Shown: positions 1-11,736, numbered from the stretch's first letter. The stretch: 64,000 nucleotides of DNA from Sphaerulina vaccinii (GCA_022570795.1 JAKUDP010000014.1:744001-808000); one strand, 5' to 3'. Notes: generated by a model not told the origin, from the sequence alone. A program made the numbers and translations.

Positions 1-27
1 CTGGACACCGAGAGCGAGTACTTCTAG
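1..27 (+). CDS. Possible C-terminal end of an upstream gene
   Basis: Read in frame 1 from the first base, the window opens with LDTESEYF followed by a TAG stop at 25-27. This acidic end could be the tail of a forward-strand gene that starts outside the window. Only eight codons are visible, so chance is a serious alternative. No product can be named. Confidence 0.25.
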   Translation: MDTESEYF

Positions 28-570
28 CTGTGCAGTTGCATACGGGGAGCATAACGGTTTCTGGAGGTATTGAGCTTACGTACAGGCTGACCGTTGGTGC
101 GGCCATCGCGACCTCGATATGAATGCTTCGGAAAGTGATAGCGCTGTGCAAAAAAGCCGGTCGTTCTCTAGTTGCCCTGCTGTTTCACACGCCCTCTCAT
201 TCGAGGGTCATTCTGAGGTCACGGCAGCTCTCAGCGCCATCCGCAACCCCGTTGGAAGCTATCTCGTCCTCAGACTGGTGAAAGCACGTCGTCCTCCATC
301 GTGGTATCGACGCCGCAGTGTGTTTGAAGAGGCAGGTGTTGTTAAGTTTGAAGGCAGGTAAGGTGGAAGGAGCCTCGATGCCAGAGCCAGCTTGCCTGTG
401 CCTACCTTTATGCCGTTTTCATGTTGTATGGCAAGAACAAGTGGGCTCAAGAGGAGCGTCCGAAAGGGAGGCAGGGCGGCAGCGCTCTCTGAAGCGCCCT
501 ATATATTACCTGTATTGTACGAACTTTTGATTGATATGGGTGGCTATGTGCACATCTACTACCTGCTGCT
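28..570. other. Intergenic, 3' side of PEX6
   Basis: Short overlapping open frames on both strands show no recognisable domain or splice structure. The stretch probably holds the 3' untranslated region of PEX6 (reverse strand) and possibly that of an upstream forward gene. Nothing else was seen. Confidence 0.5.
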
Positions 571-3500
571 TCAGTCGTACAGGTCCTCAGTCTCCGCTTC
601 GCGTTGATCGCGAACCGGCTCGACGACGACCTCACGCGATTTCCCCTTGCCTTTGCCCTTCACGGGCGAAGAGTTTCCCGCGCCATTACTGTTCAACGAC
701 AACCGGTCGGTTCGGATCACATAGTCCGTATCATCCTCGTCAGCTTGACCCTGGCCCTGATTACGCGGCGAATGGCTGTTCGCGCTGCCATTGAGCATTC
801 CCTGCTGCTGAGCACGCTTCATGGCCTCCATAGCCTGATTGCGAACTCCCGAATTGCCATTCTGTCCATTATGATTCGTGTTCGAGTCGTCTTCCTTCTT
901 GGTCGTACCCTCAAACATGCTCCTGACCCGTTCGTAATGTTGCAATTCGTCTAAGCTGACACTAGGCACGAGATCCTTGCGCGCCAGCGCGAAATCGTCC
1001 TCGGTGACCATCACATTGATGTCGTTGTCTGAGCCGTAGTGGTCGAAGTAGTATCCTACTGAGATGTTGCTTTGACCGCGAGAATTTCTCTCGGTATTGA
1101 TTGCAGCAACACATTGATCGACTTCGCGGGCTGAGCGTGTGACTGCCTTGAGCATGGCGTCGGAGCAGAGAGCATATAGATCAGCACCTGTAAATGTGAA
1201 AGGCAGAGCTTCGGCGACTCGAGGCAGCGAGACTGATGGGTCGAGGGTGAACCTGGTTATTGTCAGCAGAAGTCGATTGGCTGTCACTCGAGAATGTACC
1301 TACTTCCTTGTCAGTGCTTGCAGAATAGTGGCCTGCTTGTCGTGAGTATCGCTGATGCCCAAATAGAGCATTTTGTCGAAACGTCCAGGTCGCAGAAGAG
1401 CTTGATCGAGCAGATCAGGTCTGTTGGTCGCGCCGATAACGAAGACACCTCCTCCACCGTCGTCACCATCACTCATACCGTCAAGCTCAGCAAGCAACTG
1501 CGAAACGATTCTATCCATGACACCGCCACTGTCGCCCTGGTTGCCACGTTTCGGCGCGACCGAGTCCAGCTCATCGAAGAACACACAGCAGGGCCGGGCG
1601 TCGCGGGCTCGTTGGAAGACACGTCGCACGTTCGCTTCTGACTCACCAATGTACATATTGAGCAATTCAGGTCCTTTCACAGAGAAGAAGTTCAAACTGA
1701 ATTCGGTCGCAATGGCCTTTGCCAACAACGTTTTACCAGTTCCTGGAGGGCCGTAGAATAAGATTCCGCTTCGCTTCTTGAGGCCTTTGGCGAACAGCTC
1801 AGGTCGCGAAAGAGGAAGCTGAATTGTCTCGACCACGGCATCCTTGACATGGGCCAAGCCTCCAACGTCTGACCATTGTACATTGGGGATCTTTGGTGCT
1901 CCGATCGCGTCTGCAAAGTTCTTGCGCGCAAGCTCGACTGCAGCATCGAAGTCAGCAGGAATGATCGAAGTCGCGGCAGCACCTCCTGCAAGCTGTATGT
2001 CTCTGATCCTGATCGCGTCTCCTTTGGCTTGAGCTAGAGCCTCCAGCCGCTCGGATTTGGCAACGACGGCACGATCTACAACATCCACCAGGTCGCCGGC
2101 AACCAGAGCAGCAGTCTTTACGGCAATAGATGCCAGATCAACTTCTGGTGCAAGTGGCAGGCCAGAGTCGGCAGTGACATCGCGCAAGATGCCCTCTCGT
2201 TCGCCCTCATCGGGAGCAGACATCTCCAGTTCATGAGTGAACAGACCACGGACCGAGTCTGGTACTTTGTCAATGTCTGTCGTAGTGGCCACCAGCACCC
2301 GAGCGGTATTCAGGACTTCCTTCAGCGATGCAGCTGCCTTGTCTCCACTGAGGACTTCCAGGTGTGTAATGCAGATAGCGGTGAGATCCGGTCCGCATTC
2401 CAGTGCTCGCTCACAACGTGCTTCGAGAAGGCCTTGTGCTTGGGTGTCCACTCCTGCGCCACCTTCCGAGACAATGTCGTGTGCATCAATCGGGAAGAAG
2501 TGGATGCCTAGATCAGCGCAAGCTCGTTCCACAGTACTAGCCTTGCCAATGTTGCGTTGAGTAGAGGTAACCAGCACTGTGAGAGGTGGCATGCCGAGGT
2601 GGACCGCACGAGGACTGATAGAGACTGACATCAACTCTCGAAGTCGTCTCTGGAGTGGCGCAATGTAAGGCTGCACCGCCTCTGGGAGTCCTCCGACAGA
2701 ATTGGCTGCACCAGACTTGGCCTGCACCTTGCGTACGCCGAGATAATACTGCCATGGGTTGCTCGATGCCGAAGGTAGTTTGCGCCTATCATCGCCAGAC
2801 TGCCGCATAGTCATCTTCGAAGGGTCGATCGACGCGGCATCCCCCCATGCATCCGCATCTAGTGTGTCCGGGTCTTCAACGTTAGTCACGTTGACTCCTT
2901 CGATAGTAAACCATGCCACGTTCGTTGCGCCACTAAGCTCTGGTTTGTCGTTCAGTGGCCCTAGCTGAGATAGCAGGGCGTTGGCACTGCTTCCATCTTG
3001 TTCCGCTTCTCCTTCGTATATAGATCGTCCCAAAGATTCATCAATCTGAACAGCTAACAGATCGCCAGGTCTCACAATTCGTTGACGTTCCTCGAAGTAT
3101 TGCTTCAGGTTCGCGAAGAGAGTGTTGTTCAAGGATCGTTCTGTCGAAATTGGAGTGACCACTTTACGTAGAGTCACCTCAGAAGCGGTGGGTGGCATTC
3201 GAGATGAAACGGAAGGCGGCCGTGGTGTCATTGGTCGTTTGAGTGTTGCTCGTTTGTTGAGTGCAATAGTCGTCATGCTCACATTCGTTGGGTCTCCAAG
3301 ATTGGCCAGAAGAATGGGTGAAAGATGGATCGTAGCGACGTTGGTAGGGTTGGCAATCAACGAGGAAATGCTATCCCTGCGACCTCCCCTCGTGTTCACT
3401 TGGTATCTTTGTGGTTTCCTTGACAGACTTTCAGGCAGAGTGTAGACCTTGACCGGCCGCCAATGTGCTGCAGAGTCGTCCAGGTGCCCGAAAGCACTGA

Positions 3501-4875
3501 AGCTTGGTAGAATGTGGCTCTCAGCGGGCTCAATCTTGACCCAGTCGCCTGAAAAGCATCCCAATCGTGCTAGAGCTGTTGCTTCAACATACACCCTCGC
3601 CTCCTCGTCCTCGTCGCTCGCAGGCTTCGGATGTAGTAGATCATTGGGAAGGCGCTCAACTAAAGCCTGTGCACGGAATACCTTGTTTCGCACTGCCTGG
3701 CCTCCCCTGATTGTGGTTGCTGTCATATTCGAGAAGACAGATCCTGGTGTGCTGATGCCACGATTGAGACCACCACCGAAGGGTCGTGGCGTCGCAGAGG
3801 TCAGAGCTGAGCTGAGTCCTGATGGTGCATCGACAAGTCCTGGGTTTGCAAGAGAAATCATATCGTCGTCGTCGTCAGACAAGTTGCTCTCCTCAGCACT
3901 TGAATCGAACATGTCCTCGGAATTTGACATATCAGTAGCGGACTTTGATATCACAATAGGCTTGGCAGGAGAGTTCTCCTCCGTGGCAGAGAAGAACACC
4001 TCCGTTCCCTCATCGCCGGACTCTTCATCGAGACGCGGACTGAGGACTGCCTTGTTTCCAAAAGCATTAGACCGCTTATCTGAGGAAGGCACGATCACGA
4101 TCTGGGTGAGCTCAGATATGATACCTTGCGAGACCGGCTCACAAGCCAGTATCCTTGCGGGTGGTGCTGGAGTGTGCGTAACCGGATGTGCCAACGACAA
4201 GGGCAACATGTCCTCTACATGTACAATCTGTATATTGCTGAGAGCTTCATTGACCAAGGACTTTGCACGTTCGTCCACTTCTGGTGCTGATCCATCTTCT
4301 TGCCCTTCCGTGACTGCACGCTTGCCTGGCCTACGAGCTGCTTGAGTAGGCCCATTCGTGGAACCGCCTCCATATCTCTTCTGCACATCATCAAGCTTCT
4401 GAATGGCTTCAGTCTCCACGGACACAAAAATAGTGTCCAGGGAAAGAGGCAGGACATCGGTGATCCTGACCTCGACTGCACTGTTCTGGCGTAGAGTCTT
4501 GTTGGGAGCCAGAGCCTGTGCGATCCTCACGAAGCTCTGAGTACCATGTGCAGCCGCTGGGAAGCGTATCGTTGACGGAGGCAGAGCTTTCTCCTTGGGA
4601 CTCTGACCTCGCACGGGCAGAATGGTCCAGGTCGACTCGGATGGAGAGGCATTCGGGGTCCATAGCGTGAAAGCAGCATGGTATGTCTGGTTCACAGCAC
4701 CATTCTGATCTGCGTGGCTTCCAGGAAACAGATGATCCTCGAGATCACTGGATATGACTCCCAGCTCTCCTTTCAAGGTGCTGTCGAGGTAGAGCTTGGC
4801 GGAGATGGCGGGCTTGTCTGCTCGTCGACGCCTCTTTCGCTTGAGAGAGCGTGGTTGAGACACATCGTCGGCCAT
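571..4875 (-). CDS. PEX6: Peroxin-6, AAA+ ATPase of peroxisome biogenesis
   Basis: Two exons (4875-1304 and 1252-571) with a 51-nt intron at 1303-1253 whose splicing restores ALTRK-FTLDP; the product is about 1417 residues, a normal size for filamentous fungi. Pex6 works with Pex1 as a double-ring ATPase that pulls ubiquitinated Pex5 from the peroxisomal membrane so the receptor can recycle. The D2 module is complete: Walker A GPPGTGKT near residue 1040, Walker B FFDELDS near 1100, and the second region of homology GATNRPDLLDQALLRPGRF. The D1 module near residue 765 has lost a clean Walker A, as is usual in this family. The C-terminus ends in a low-complexity N/G/S stretch and a KGKGKGK tract. 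The ATG at 4875 (MADDVSQ) is used because the open frame above it begins only with GTG. The gene is divergent from the lipase gene at 5308. Confidence 0.95.
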
Positions 4876-5307
4876 TGCTGCCAGCGACACGTATCAATCG
4901 CTCACAACATAAGGTATAGTATAACAGCAAGACGCGAAGAAGGAAGAGAACCACAGCTCTGACCCAGCTAGAACCGAACAGGCAGGGTACAGCTGCCGAG
5001 GCTCATAATACGGACCGTTCTCATATAGTCCAAATAAGCCTACCAAGTTGATCACAAGCACATTAGTTCTGTGACCTTTCATCGTCCTCATCACCTTCTC
5101 GCAATGATAACAGTAGAGAGATGGAGGATTGCAGGAAGAGAGGTTGGTTCGCATTGGCCAACTCGACTCAGCACATGCATCCAACTTGCCGTCTGATAGA
5201 CGTCATCCGCGAGATTTCATGGATAGAGTGAAGAAGGATCGATTCGCGATGTTGAGATCTAGGTAAGTGAGTGGCATGCACATGCACATGTCGCACCGAG
5301 CAGAGCC
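4876..5307. promoter_or_regulatory. Divergent promoter region of PEX6 and the steryl ester lipase gene
   Basis: This 432-bp gap separates two head-to-head starts (4875 reverse, 5308 forward) and so must carry both promoters and 5' leaders. A CATGCA-rich stretch lies at about 5275-5290. No clear TATA box or known factor site could be assigned. The shared gap makes co-regulation of peroxisome assembly and lipid mobilisation possible, but that is inference. Confidence 0.5.
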
Positions 5308-7731
5308 ATGCGACGGAACGGAAGTGGTACTGCTACCACCTCACTCAGCTCATCACAGCAGCAAGAGGCGGCAATCGCATACAAACGCCAGGCGGAAAAG
5401 TTGGCTCGTCTGAGGCCAGACCAAGAGGAGGACGATGATCGCGGCGCTGCGCAAGCTGTCGAGGCGAATTGGGTGACTGCCTTCGATGCAGTCGTGGAAA
5501 CGAGAGACGGCGGACGCTTGCCTGGTATCCCTGTCGAAGAAGCCCGGAGGTTGAACGCGCTCAGAGATGAGGCTCGAGGACTGCCTCCACAAGATGAGCC
5601 ACCCAAGTCTGCGCTGAGGGAGGGAAAGGATGGTACTACCCATGGCATCACTTCAGCTACAGGAGAGCAGAACGAGGCTCCAGGTGCGCCTCTGCGCGAG
5701 GCCATACCTACAACCACGACCAATCCCCTCTTCCCACCACTGCCTTTATATGGACCACCTTCATTGCTGAGGACAATCCATTGTCTGTTCTTCCGAGCTA
5801 CATCGGCCGTGCTATCGCTCTGCTTCCTGCTGGCGATCGTCTGTGGAGCTATCTTCGATGCTATACCTCGAATCGTAAGAAGATGCATGCAACGAGCAAC
5901 ACTACAAGATCCGAACAAGCAGCGACCCTTCTACGCAGAAGAGCAGAAGAGACAAAAGGAGCGTGCTTTGGCAGAGAAGGCCTGGTCAGACAAGTCCAAT
6001 GGTAGACAGACTCCATCCGGAGAGAAGGGTGTGCTGCAAGCTGAAGAATCTCAATTTCTACCGACCGAGGGAGGTCCGGATCCACTCAAAGTCGATATTG
6101 CATACTATGCTCGTCGGGTTGGTCTCGATGCTGAAACCTATGAGGTTCAGACTGAAGACGGATTCATCATTGAGCTTATTCACATTTACAACCCACGCGA
6201 ATACACAGGTCCACCACCTGAAGCACGCGGAATACATGGCCCTGATGTCTTCAACGCGCCATCATCAGACTCTAGCTCTACTAGAGCTAGTGGCGACCGC
6301 CGGGGCAAGAAGAGATATCCAGTTCTGATGATGCACGGTTTGTTGCAGTCAGCAGGCGCCTACTGCTGCAACGACGACGATTCCTTCGCTTTCTACCTGG
6401 CCAAATCAGGATTTGACGTCTGGCTCGGTAACAATCGATGTGGCTTCGAGCCCAAACACACTTCACTCTCATACGGCGATCCAAGATTTTGGAGCTGGAA
6501 CATCAGGCAAATGGGCGTCATGGACCTAGCTGCTCTGACAAGTCGAGTCCTGAGCGAGACTGGCTTCTCCAAATTGGCGCTAATAGCTCACTCGCAAGGA
6601 ACTACTCAATCCTTCGTCGCACTTGCCAAAGAACAGCGACCCGATATTGGCGAGAAGATCTCCGTCTTTTGCGCCCTGGCTCCAGCAGCGTACGCAGGTC
6701 CTCTCATAGAAAAGTTTTACTTCAAGATCATGAGAGTTGTTAGCCCTGCTCTATTCAGGATGATATTCGGCATTCACTCTTTCATCCCGATCATGATGGA
6801 AGCTCATAAGATCTTACCACCAAGACTATACTCCTGGATGGGCTACCACGTCTTCAGCTATCTTTTCTCCTGGAGCGATACGCGATGGGATCGCAACCTC
6901 CGAAATCGCATGTTTCAATTCGCCCCAACATACGTCAGTGCAGAAAGTATGCGTTGGTGGCTCGGACGAGAAGGTTTCGCTAAGCAGAAATGCATTCTGG
7001 CAACTCGTGAAGAAGCCAAGCTCGAAGACAAGGAAGATGAGGAAGATGATGAAGTGATCCGCAAGTTCTATGTGGATCGTGAACCTCATGTCACCGAGCG
7101 AAGGAAACTACAGAGAAACATCTCGAGCTATCATTGCCAGAAGCTCACACATCAACATCATGATGCAACCAGAGGCAAATACGCTTGGTACAACTCCCAA
7201 TTTCCTCCTTTGGCTTTGTGGGTCGCAGGTGCAGATGATCTTGTCGATGGTCGTCGCCTGCTTCGCCGTTTCGACAGAGCGAGAGAGCCTCACGTACGTG
7301 TCGTTCACAAGAAAATCATCGAAGGCTACGAACATCTCGATGTGATATGGGCTATGGACGCGATCGAGAAAGTCGGAAAGGAGGTCCGAGAAGTCATATG
7401 GCGAACTGTAGATGCACAGGCACACAGGGAATGTGTCGTGCCTGTGGGTTGCAGCAACGCTGTTGATCAAGACCCGGAAACTGATGATGTTCCTATGCTG
7501 AACTCCGGCGGAAGAAAACGCATGAACACCTTGAGTGAAAAACAAGGGCCGATGGAGACTTGGACCGAACCCAATGGATCAGAGGTGCAAATTGATAAGA
7601 CTGAGGGTTGGAAGAAGAGCCAGCAAAACTACGACGAGACCGTGAACGACGTTGAGGAGATGAACGATGATCACGAGCACAAAGAAGCAGAGTTTAACGA
7701 TTTACAAGAGAAGCCGAATCCTCTGGGATAG
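5308..7731 (+). CDS. Steryl ester / acid lipase of the TGL1-YEH family
   Basis: Intronless, 807 residues. The alpha/beta-hydrolase core follows a hydrophobic segment at about residues 164-190, which would anchor it to a lipid droplet or membrane. It opens with the family's lid-side region (YARRVGLDAETYEVQTEDGF), then LMMHGLLQS as the oxyanion-hole strand. The nucleophile is Ser429 in AHSQGT, the acid is probably Asp643 or Asp644 in GADDLVDG, and the base is His676 in GYEHLD. Yeast Tgl1, Yeh1 and Yeh2 with this architecture hydrolyse steryl esters to release sterol and fatty acid. The first 160 and last 110 residues are charged, low-complexity extensions longer than in yeast. Substrate choice (steryl ester or triacylglycerol) cannot be read from sequence. 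The start is the first ATG of the open frame. Confidence 0.85.
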   Translation: MRRNGSGTATTSLSSSQQQEAAIAYKRQAEKLARLRPDQEEDDDRGAAQAVEANWVTAFDAVVETRDGGRLPGIPVEEARRLNALRDEARGLPPQDEPPKSALREGKDGTTHGITSATGEQNEAPGAPLREAIPTTTTNPLFPPLPLYGPPSLLRTIHCLFFRATSAVLSLCFLLAIVCGAIFDAIPRIVRRCMQRATLQDPNKQRPFYAEEQKRQKERALAEKAWSDKSNGRQTPSGEKGVLQAEESQFLPTEGGPDPLKVDIAYYARRVGLDAETYEVQTEDGFIIELIHIYNPREYTGPPPEARGIHGPDVFNAPSSDSSSTRASGDRRGKKRYPVLMMHGLLQSAGAYCCNDDDSFAFYLAKSGFDVWLGNNRCGFEPKHTSLSYGDPRFWSWNIRQMGVMDLAALTSRVLSETGFSKLALIAHSQGTTQSFVALAKEQRPDIGEKISVFCALAPAAYAGPLIEKFYFKIMRVVSPALFRMIFGIHSFIPIMMEAHKILPPRLYSWMGYHVFSYLFSWSDTRWDRNLRNRMFQFAPTYVSAESMRWWLGREGFAKQKCILATREEAKLEDKEDEEDDEVIRKFYVDREPHVTERRKLQRNISSYHCQKLTHQHHDATRGKYAWYNSQFPPLALWVAGADDLVDGRRLLRRFDRAREPHVRVVHKKIIEGYEHLDVIWAMDAIEKVGKEVREVIWRTVDAQAHRECVVPVGCSNAVDQDPETDDVPMLNSGGRKRMNTLSEKQGPMETWTEPNGSEVQIDKTEGWKKSQQNYDETVNDVEEMNDDHEHKEAEFNDLQEKPNPLG

Positions 7732-8436
7732 AAATACATACAGACATACATATATATGGTCAGCCTTTTCGAGGTTGGTAGGCACGATACGAGATAGAGT
7801 AGATTGAGATACCCTAGTGTATATAGATGACTGCAATGAAGATGAGAACAGGAGCCGCACTATTGCGACACGAAGTCAGATCAACTCTGAAAGCTGGACA
7901 CTCTATCAGTAACAACACGCCATACCACTGTATAGCATAGAGGATCCGATCAGGCAGAGATACTACCTCCGACTCTCCGATACCTGGTTTCGATTCCAGT
8001 ATTGACATGGCGGACTACTGGGTGGCATGGACGACACGATTTGTACGGAGACATAATTTGAGCATTCATGTATGTCTCTACAATGCGAAGTTGTTGGCCT
8101 CGCGATTTGAATCTGCCGTCGACGCCTTGGAGTCTCATCGTGTGGGGAGTCATCTCGCCATTTATGAGATTCTTCTCTGATTCGGTCTCTTGTTTCTAAT
8201 ACTGCTAGGTCTGCGTTCGAAATGGCGTGGTCGCTGGAATTGTCCGCGGAGAGTGGTTACCAAAGCGGCCGAATCTCACTATGTCAGTCAGCCAAATCAG
8301 GTATCTCTTGAGACGGAATTTGCTGGCACACTGGTCCGTCTCTGCGCACCGTTGCGCGGTGATTTCCAATCTGCAGAGAACAGCTGCATATACAGTCTCT
8401 TTTCCGCCTCTTCCCTGCTTTGCAGATGTACAGACA
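7732..8436. other. Intergenic between convergent genes
   Basis: About 700 bp between the lipase stop and the stop of the reverse-strand hypothetical gene. It begins with a TA-rich stretch (ACATACATATATATGG, about 7745-7760) that fits a fungal 3' processing region. The short open frames lack splice structure and recognisable motifs. Confidence 0.5.
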
Positions 8437-9740
8437 TTACTCTTGGATGTACTTCGGTCCCATCTTCCCTTCATCTGGTGTACGCTCGTCGACAGGAGAT
8501 GCAATGTTACCTCCCACTCCCAAATCCAAGCTGCTATTGGGTACCTGCACTGACCCAAACGGTATGACTCCGTACCGCTCGAGATAGGCACCCATGCCCT
8601 TGAGATATTGACGATTGTTCTTCACCCAGTCTTTTCTCATGATATGCAATGCGTGCGTCACACTACCGTCCTCTTTACGGCGGGCTAGGATCTGTGACGA
8701 AACTGTGGTGACTTGAGCTAGGAGGTCTTCGAATGATTGGCCACATGCAGCGAGGTTGTCCACTAAAGGTAGGAGGTTAGCATGACGCACGATGAATTTC
8801 ACTGATCATACTTACTGATGCTCTGCATCTCCGGAGATATGGGACACTTCTCTATGTTGGCACCACGTTGTCTGCCCTTCGTCGGGGTGTCTTTCGAACC
8901 CTCAGCTTGCCCATGAGCCTCTCGAGATGCCCCTTTCACATCAATTGGACTGATGGTCTTGCGCTTCTTGCGTGACTTGGGTGGCTGCAACACATCCTTC
9001 GTTCCAGGCTGTAGTGGCGTACTTGGATGTGATCGAGACTCACTCTCTGCAGTGGCCGTCCCACCAGTGGCTGCTGCTTGGTCTGGTGCGAGTTCAGCTG
9101 TCATGCTTTCCAAGATCGAAACACGTTGTCCTTTGTCCATTTTCTCAAGCACAGCTCTAATGCTTGCCATTGCCGCATCTTGTTGAGCCGTAACGTGTTG
9201 CTGCAATCCCTTCTCGAGACGGCCTATTTGTGCTTCTTGTTGGGAGGCGGTCATCGGCTTGTGTCTGCGACTAGCACGTTCCTTGCGCGCGGCGTTGAGC
9301 CTGTCATGTAACTGTTTCGAGGCCACAGCAGAGAGTCCATATAGCTCTAGGCCGTCTGTTTGGGAACTGTCTTCACCTTGATTGGATCGCTCGATCTCAG
9401 AAACGGGGACTCGCTGCACGCTGAGGGTTGGATGAGCTTCCGTTGGCGTAGATGTCGAGTCATTCGGAAGCACTGCCTCCGTTCCCTCTTCCTCCCCCAG
9501 GTCGCCATCGTCATCGTCATCCTCGTCCTCTTCCTCCTCCTCCAGATGGTCATCGTCATCCTCATCGTCTGCGGCAGCAACTACCGAATCTTTGTGATTG
9601 CCAGCGTTAGGCAAGGCAATGTACGAGGGTAGCCGCTTGATACTGGTCTTGGCGCGCTGCTCATCGGTAAGTTCAACTTAATCAGAATCTTGGCTACTCT
9701 CACTGGCACTGGCAGATCTAGCGTCGTGCTGAGTCTCCAT
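8437..9740 (-). CDS. Acidic hypothetical nuclear-type protein, 5' end unresolved
   Basis: The body runs from about 9677 to 8816, then after a 53-nt intron (8815-8763, GTAAGT...TTTAG) to the stop at 8437; splicing gives QSI-MDNLAACGQSFEDLL. The N-terminal third has a long Asp/Glu run, the middle is helical and basic (ARKERASRRHK), followed by a nuclear-signal-like KSRKKRK. The C-terminal 110 residues are compact and may be the conserved part. I do not recognise the family. The start is a problem: no ATG opens the body, and the frame reads upstream through ELTDEQRAKTSIKRL to an in-frame TAA at 9680-9678. An ATG at 9740 (METQHDAR) is in the same frame just beyond that stop. Only a 27- or 33-nt intron would remove the stop in phase. 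Confidence 0.65.
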
Positions 9741-9977
9741 CTTGAACTTGGTGTGGTGTGTGTCAAGTGGGATGTGCTTGTTGTTGTTTTTGTAGTTGCT
9801 GATTTCGAGAAAGAGTCACCGGATAGTATTCCGAACATTCACACGAGGTTAGTGAGCTTCACTTGCTTTCCCAATTGTTCGGTTCGAACCTACGGCATTG
9901 GACAGTGAAGGCAAGATGGTGTGCTGCGTTCGTCTTCCTAGTCGTGCTACAGCTTCGCGTAGCATTGAAGGTGTCGT

Positions 9978-11333
9978 TCACCGCTGGCGACACCAGTCCC
10001 TGCCGTGATCAACTTGCCATCGACATAAGGCTGTTTCCATGCCAGCACCAAGCAGGCTAGCGAAGAAGATGCCGGCACTGTCTGACACAGTCACAGCTCC
10101 AAGTGAAAACTCTCGCTCGTCCTCTGATATGTCTTCTCGCACGGCTGCAAAGGTCGAGACATAGACCAGTCCGCCCAGGAGACCTTCCCATAGTATGATG
10201 ACAAAGATGAACCAGACACTGGGCAAGAATGGATATACTGCCTGTATTGTCAGGACTCCCAAATTGAGCACCTGGAGCCATGTAGGGATGTACAGACTCC
10301 GTATACGTATGAATGGCAGACTGGAGCGCGATATGAAGACGCCGAGTTGGTAGATCGTGCCGTATACCGGGTAGAATTCTCGATATCGGCTGAAAGGTGA
10401 GCCTTCCAGTGGGAAGAGGAGCGTGGGAGCAACTCCTTGATTTATGGTGTACTCGGCCAGATACACCAGGAATAGCGGCAGCATGTATGGAATGACAAGC
10501 CCTTGAGCGCGCAGCAGCTTGATTTTGAGGTCTGAGAGACCAGCTGACAACGAACTCTTGCCCGGCGCATGTCGATAAGCTGGAGAGGCTGCTCTGTCAC
10601 TGCGCTGTTCGAGCAAGCTATTGTGTGGCGAGGCTCCTGTATCGGGTTGATCGTCCTCCTCTTCCACCGCTACACGCTCGTATTGCTTTCGATGTCCATT
10701 TCTGAGTGGCCCCAGTGGTAACAGGACAAAGTACGATCCAAGCATCACAAAGCCCAGTACACAGCTTGATAGTAGTGTTACATGTACACTGAAGCCCAAG
10801 CTCGTTGTTGCCAGAGTGTAGAGTCCTGCTCCTAGAAGACCAGCTGCGCCAGTTCCTGAGCCCCAAGCAGCAAGACTACTCTCACCGTAGAAATGCGTCA
10901 AAGCTAGGAAGCTGACTTCCCCAGCTCCGGAACTGATATTCGCCAATACTATGCCGGCAATCTTGCTGGTGATGCTGCTCGCGTCCGTCGTGCTGGGGGA
11001 GAGTGCTACAAGCAGCATACCACATGTCGCGAGTGAGACGAATATGCAGATTCGTAGCGCGTATGGGACGAGGTGGATGATATACGGCGTGATGACTTTG
11101 GTCGCAAGGCCTGGGACTATGCATGCGGCAAGTACGGTCGCCTTTGGTATGGACGGCCCTACTAGATCGAGCGCTGCAGTCAGGATGATCACATAGTATA
11201 TGTTATTGATCAAACCGAAGAGCCAGAAGGCCGTTGCAACGCGGCTTGTGAGACCGTCGAACTTGTTGAGCAGACGCGATTTGGTCATGTTCCACGATGA
11301 GCTGGCGGCCCCAGGCATGGGAAGCAGAGGCAT
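9978..11333 (-). CDS. BTN1: Battenin homolog, CLN3-family vacuolar membrane protein
   Basis: Single-exon gene of 451 residues starting at the ATG for MPLLPMPG; the open frame above it uses only GTG and is a CT/AG repeat. Family marks include the N-terminal WLFGLINNIYYVIILTAA, the segment GEVSFLALTHFYG, and the C-terminal HGRDWC. About ten to eleven hydrophobic segments span the protein, with a hydrophilic loop around residues 225-275 (acidic EEEDDQPD). Btn1 is a vacuole/late-Golgi membrane protein that affects vacuolar pH, basic amino acid handling and SNARE-dependent trafficking; its human ortholog CLN3 is mutated in juvenile Batten disease. The gene is divergent from RXT3 across a 466-bp repeat-rich gap. 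Confidence 0.93.
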   Translation of the reverse strand: MPLLPMPGAASSSWNMTKSRLLNKFDGLTSRVATAFWLFGLINNIYYVIILTAALDLVGPSIPKATVLAACIVPGLATKVITPYIIHLVPYALRICIFVSLATCGMLLVALSPSTTDASSITSKIAGIVLANISSGAGEVSFLALTHFYGESSLAAWGSGTGAAGLLGAGLYTLATTSLGFSVHVTLLSSCVLGFVMLGSYFVLLPLGPLRNGHRKQYERVAVEEEDDQPDTGASPHNSLLEQRSDRAASPAYRHAPGKSSLSAGLSDLKIKLLRAQGLVIPYMLPLFLVYLAEYTINQGVAPTLLFPLEGSPFSRYREFYPVYGTIYQLGVFISRSSLPFIRIRSLYIPTWLQVLNLGVLTIQAVYPFLPSVWFIFVIILWEGLLGGLVYVSTFAAVREDISEDEREFSLGAVTVSDSAGIFFASLLGAGMETALCRWQVDHGRDWCRQR

Positions 11334-11360
11334 CGTCCGCCTGAGGCGAGATCTGGGTAA

Positions 11361-11590
11361 TGAGAGAGAGAGAGAGACAGAGAGAGTTGGTGTCAATATC
11401 TGCCGAGCAACAAACAACAACGACAACGACAACGACAAGCCACAGCGATCATAAAATAGACTGACTAACGTGGTGAGACGTCGTTAGAGTTTCGGGGACA
11501 TCTGGACAGGACAGGGTGTGCGGCTAGCGTAGATCCAAGCCAAAGTTGTTCGACTCTCGTGTCTTGTTGCTCTCTCTCTCTCTCTCTTCC
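11361..11590. repeat. Cluster of simple repeats (AG, CGACAA, CT)
   Basis: Three short microsatellites lie within 230 bp: GAGA-type, a hexamer CGACAA array, and TCTC-type. The purine tract on one side and the pyrimidine tract on the other are near inverse complements, so they could pair as a hairpin. They fall in the 5' leader of BTN1 and the far promoter of RXT3. Confidence 0.7.
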
Positions 11591-11728
11591 CTCGCTGTCT
11601 TCTTTCTCCTTGCTGTCCCAAGTCGCCATCTACAGTAACTACTACCATTCGCCACTATCGCACATCATGTCTGCCATACATTGATTACCTCGACATGCCA
11701 AAATGTTCTCGCAGCGATTGCAGGACAC

Positions 11729-11736
11729 TATAAAAG
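11729..11736 (+). promoter_or_regulatory. TATA-like element upstream of RXT3
   Basis: TATAAAAG matches the TATA consensus and lies about 64-71 bp before the RXT3 start codon on the same strand. A transcription start between it and the ATG would leave a short leader. This is inferred from position and sequence only. Confidence 0.35.

Noticed and set aside
3449..4345. 298-codon forward open frame
   Set aside because: It lies fully antisense to the PEX6 N-terminal domain and has no motif; it is a shadow of that gene.
11361..11438. N-terminal extension of BTN1 (Ser/Leu repeat)
   Set aside because: It is a translated microsatellite beginning at GTG; the real start is the ATG at 11333.
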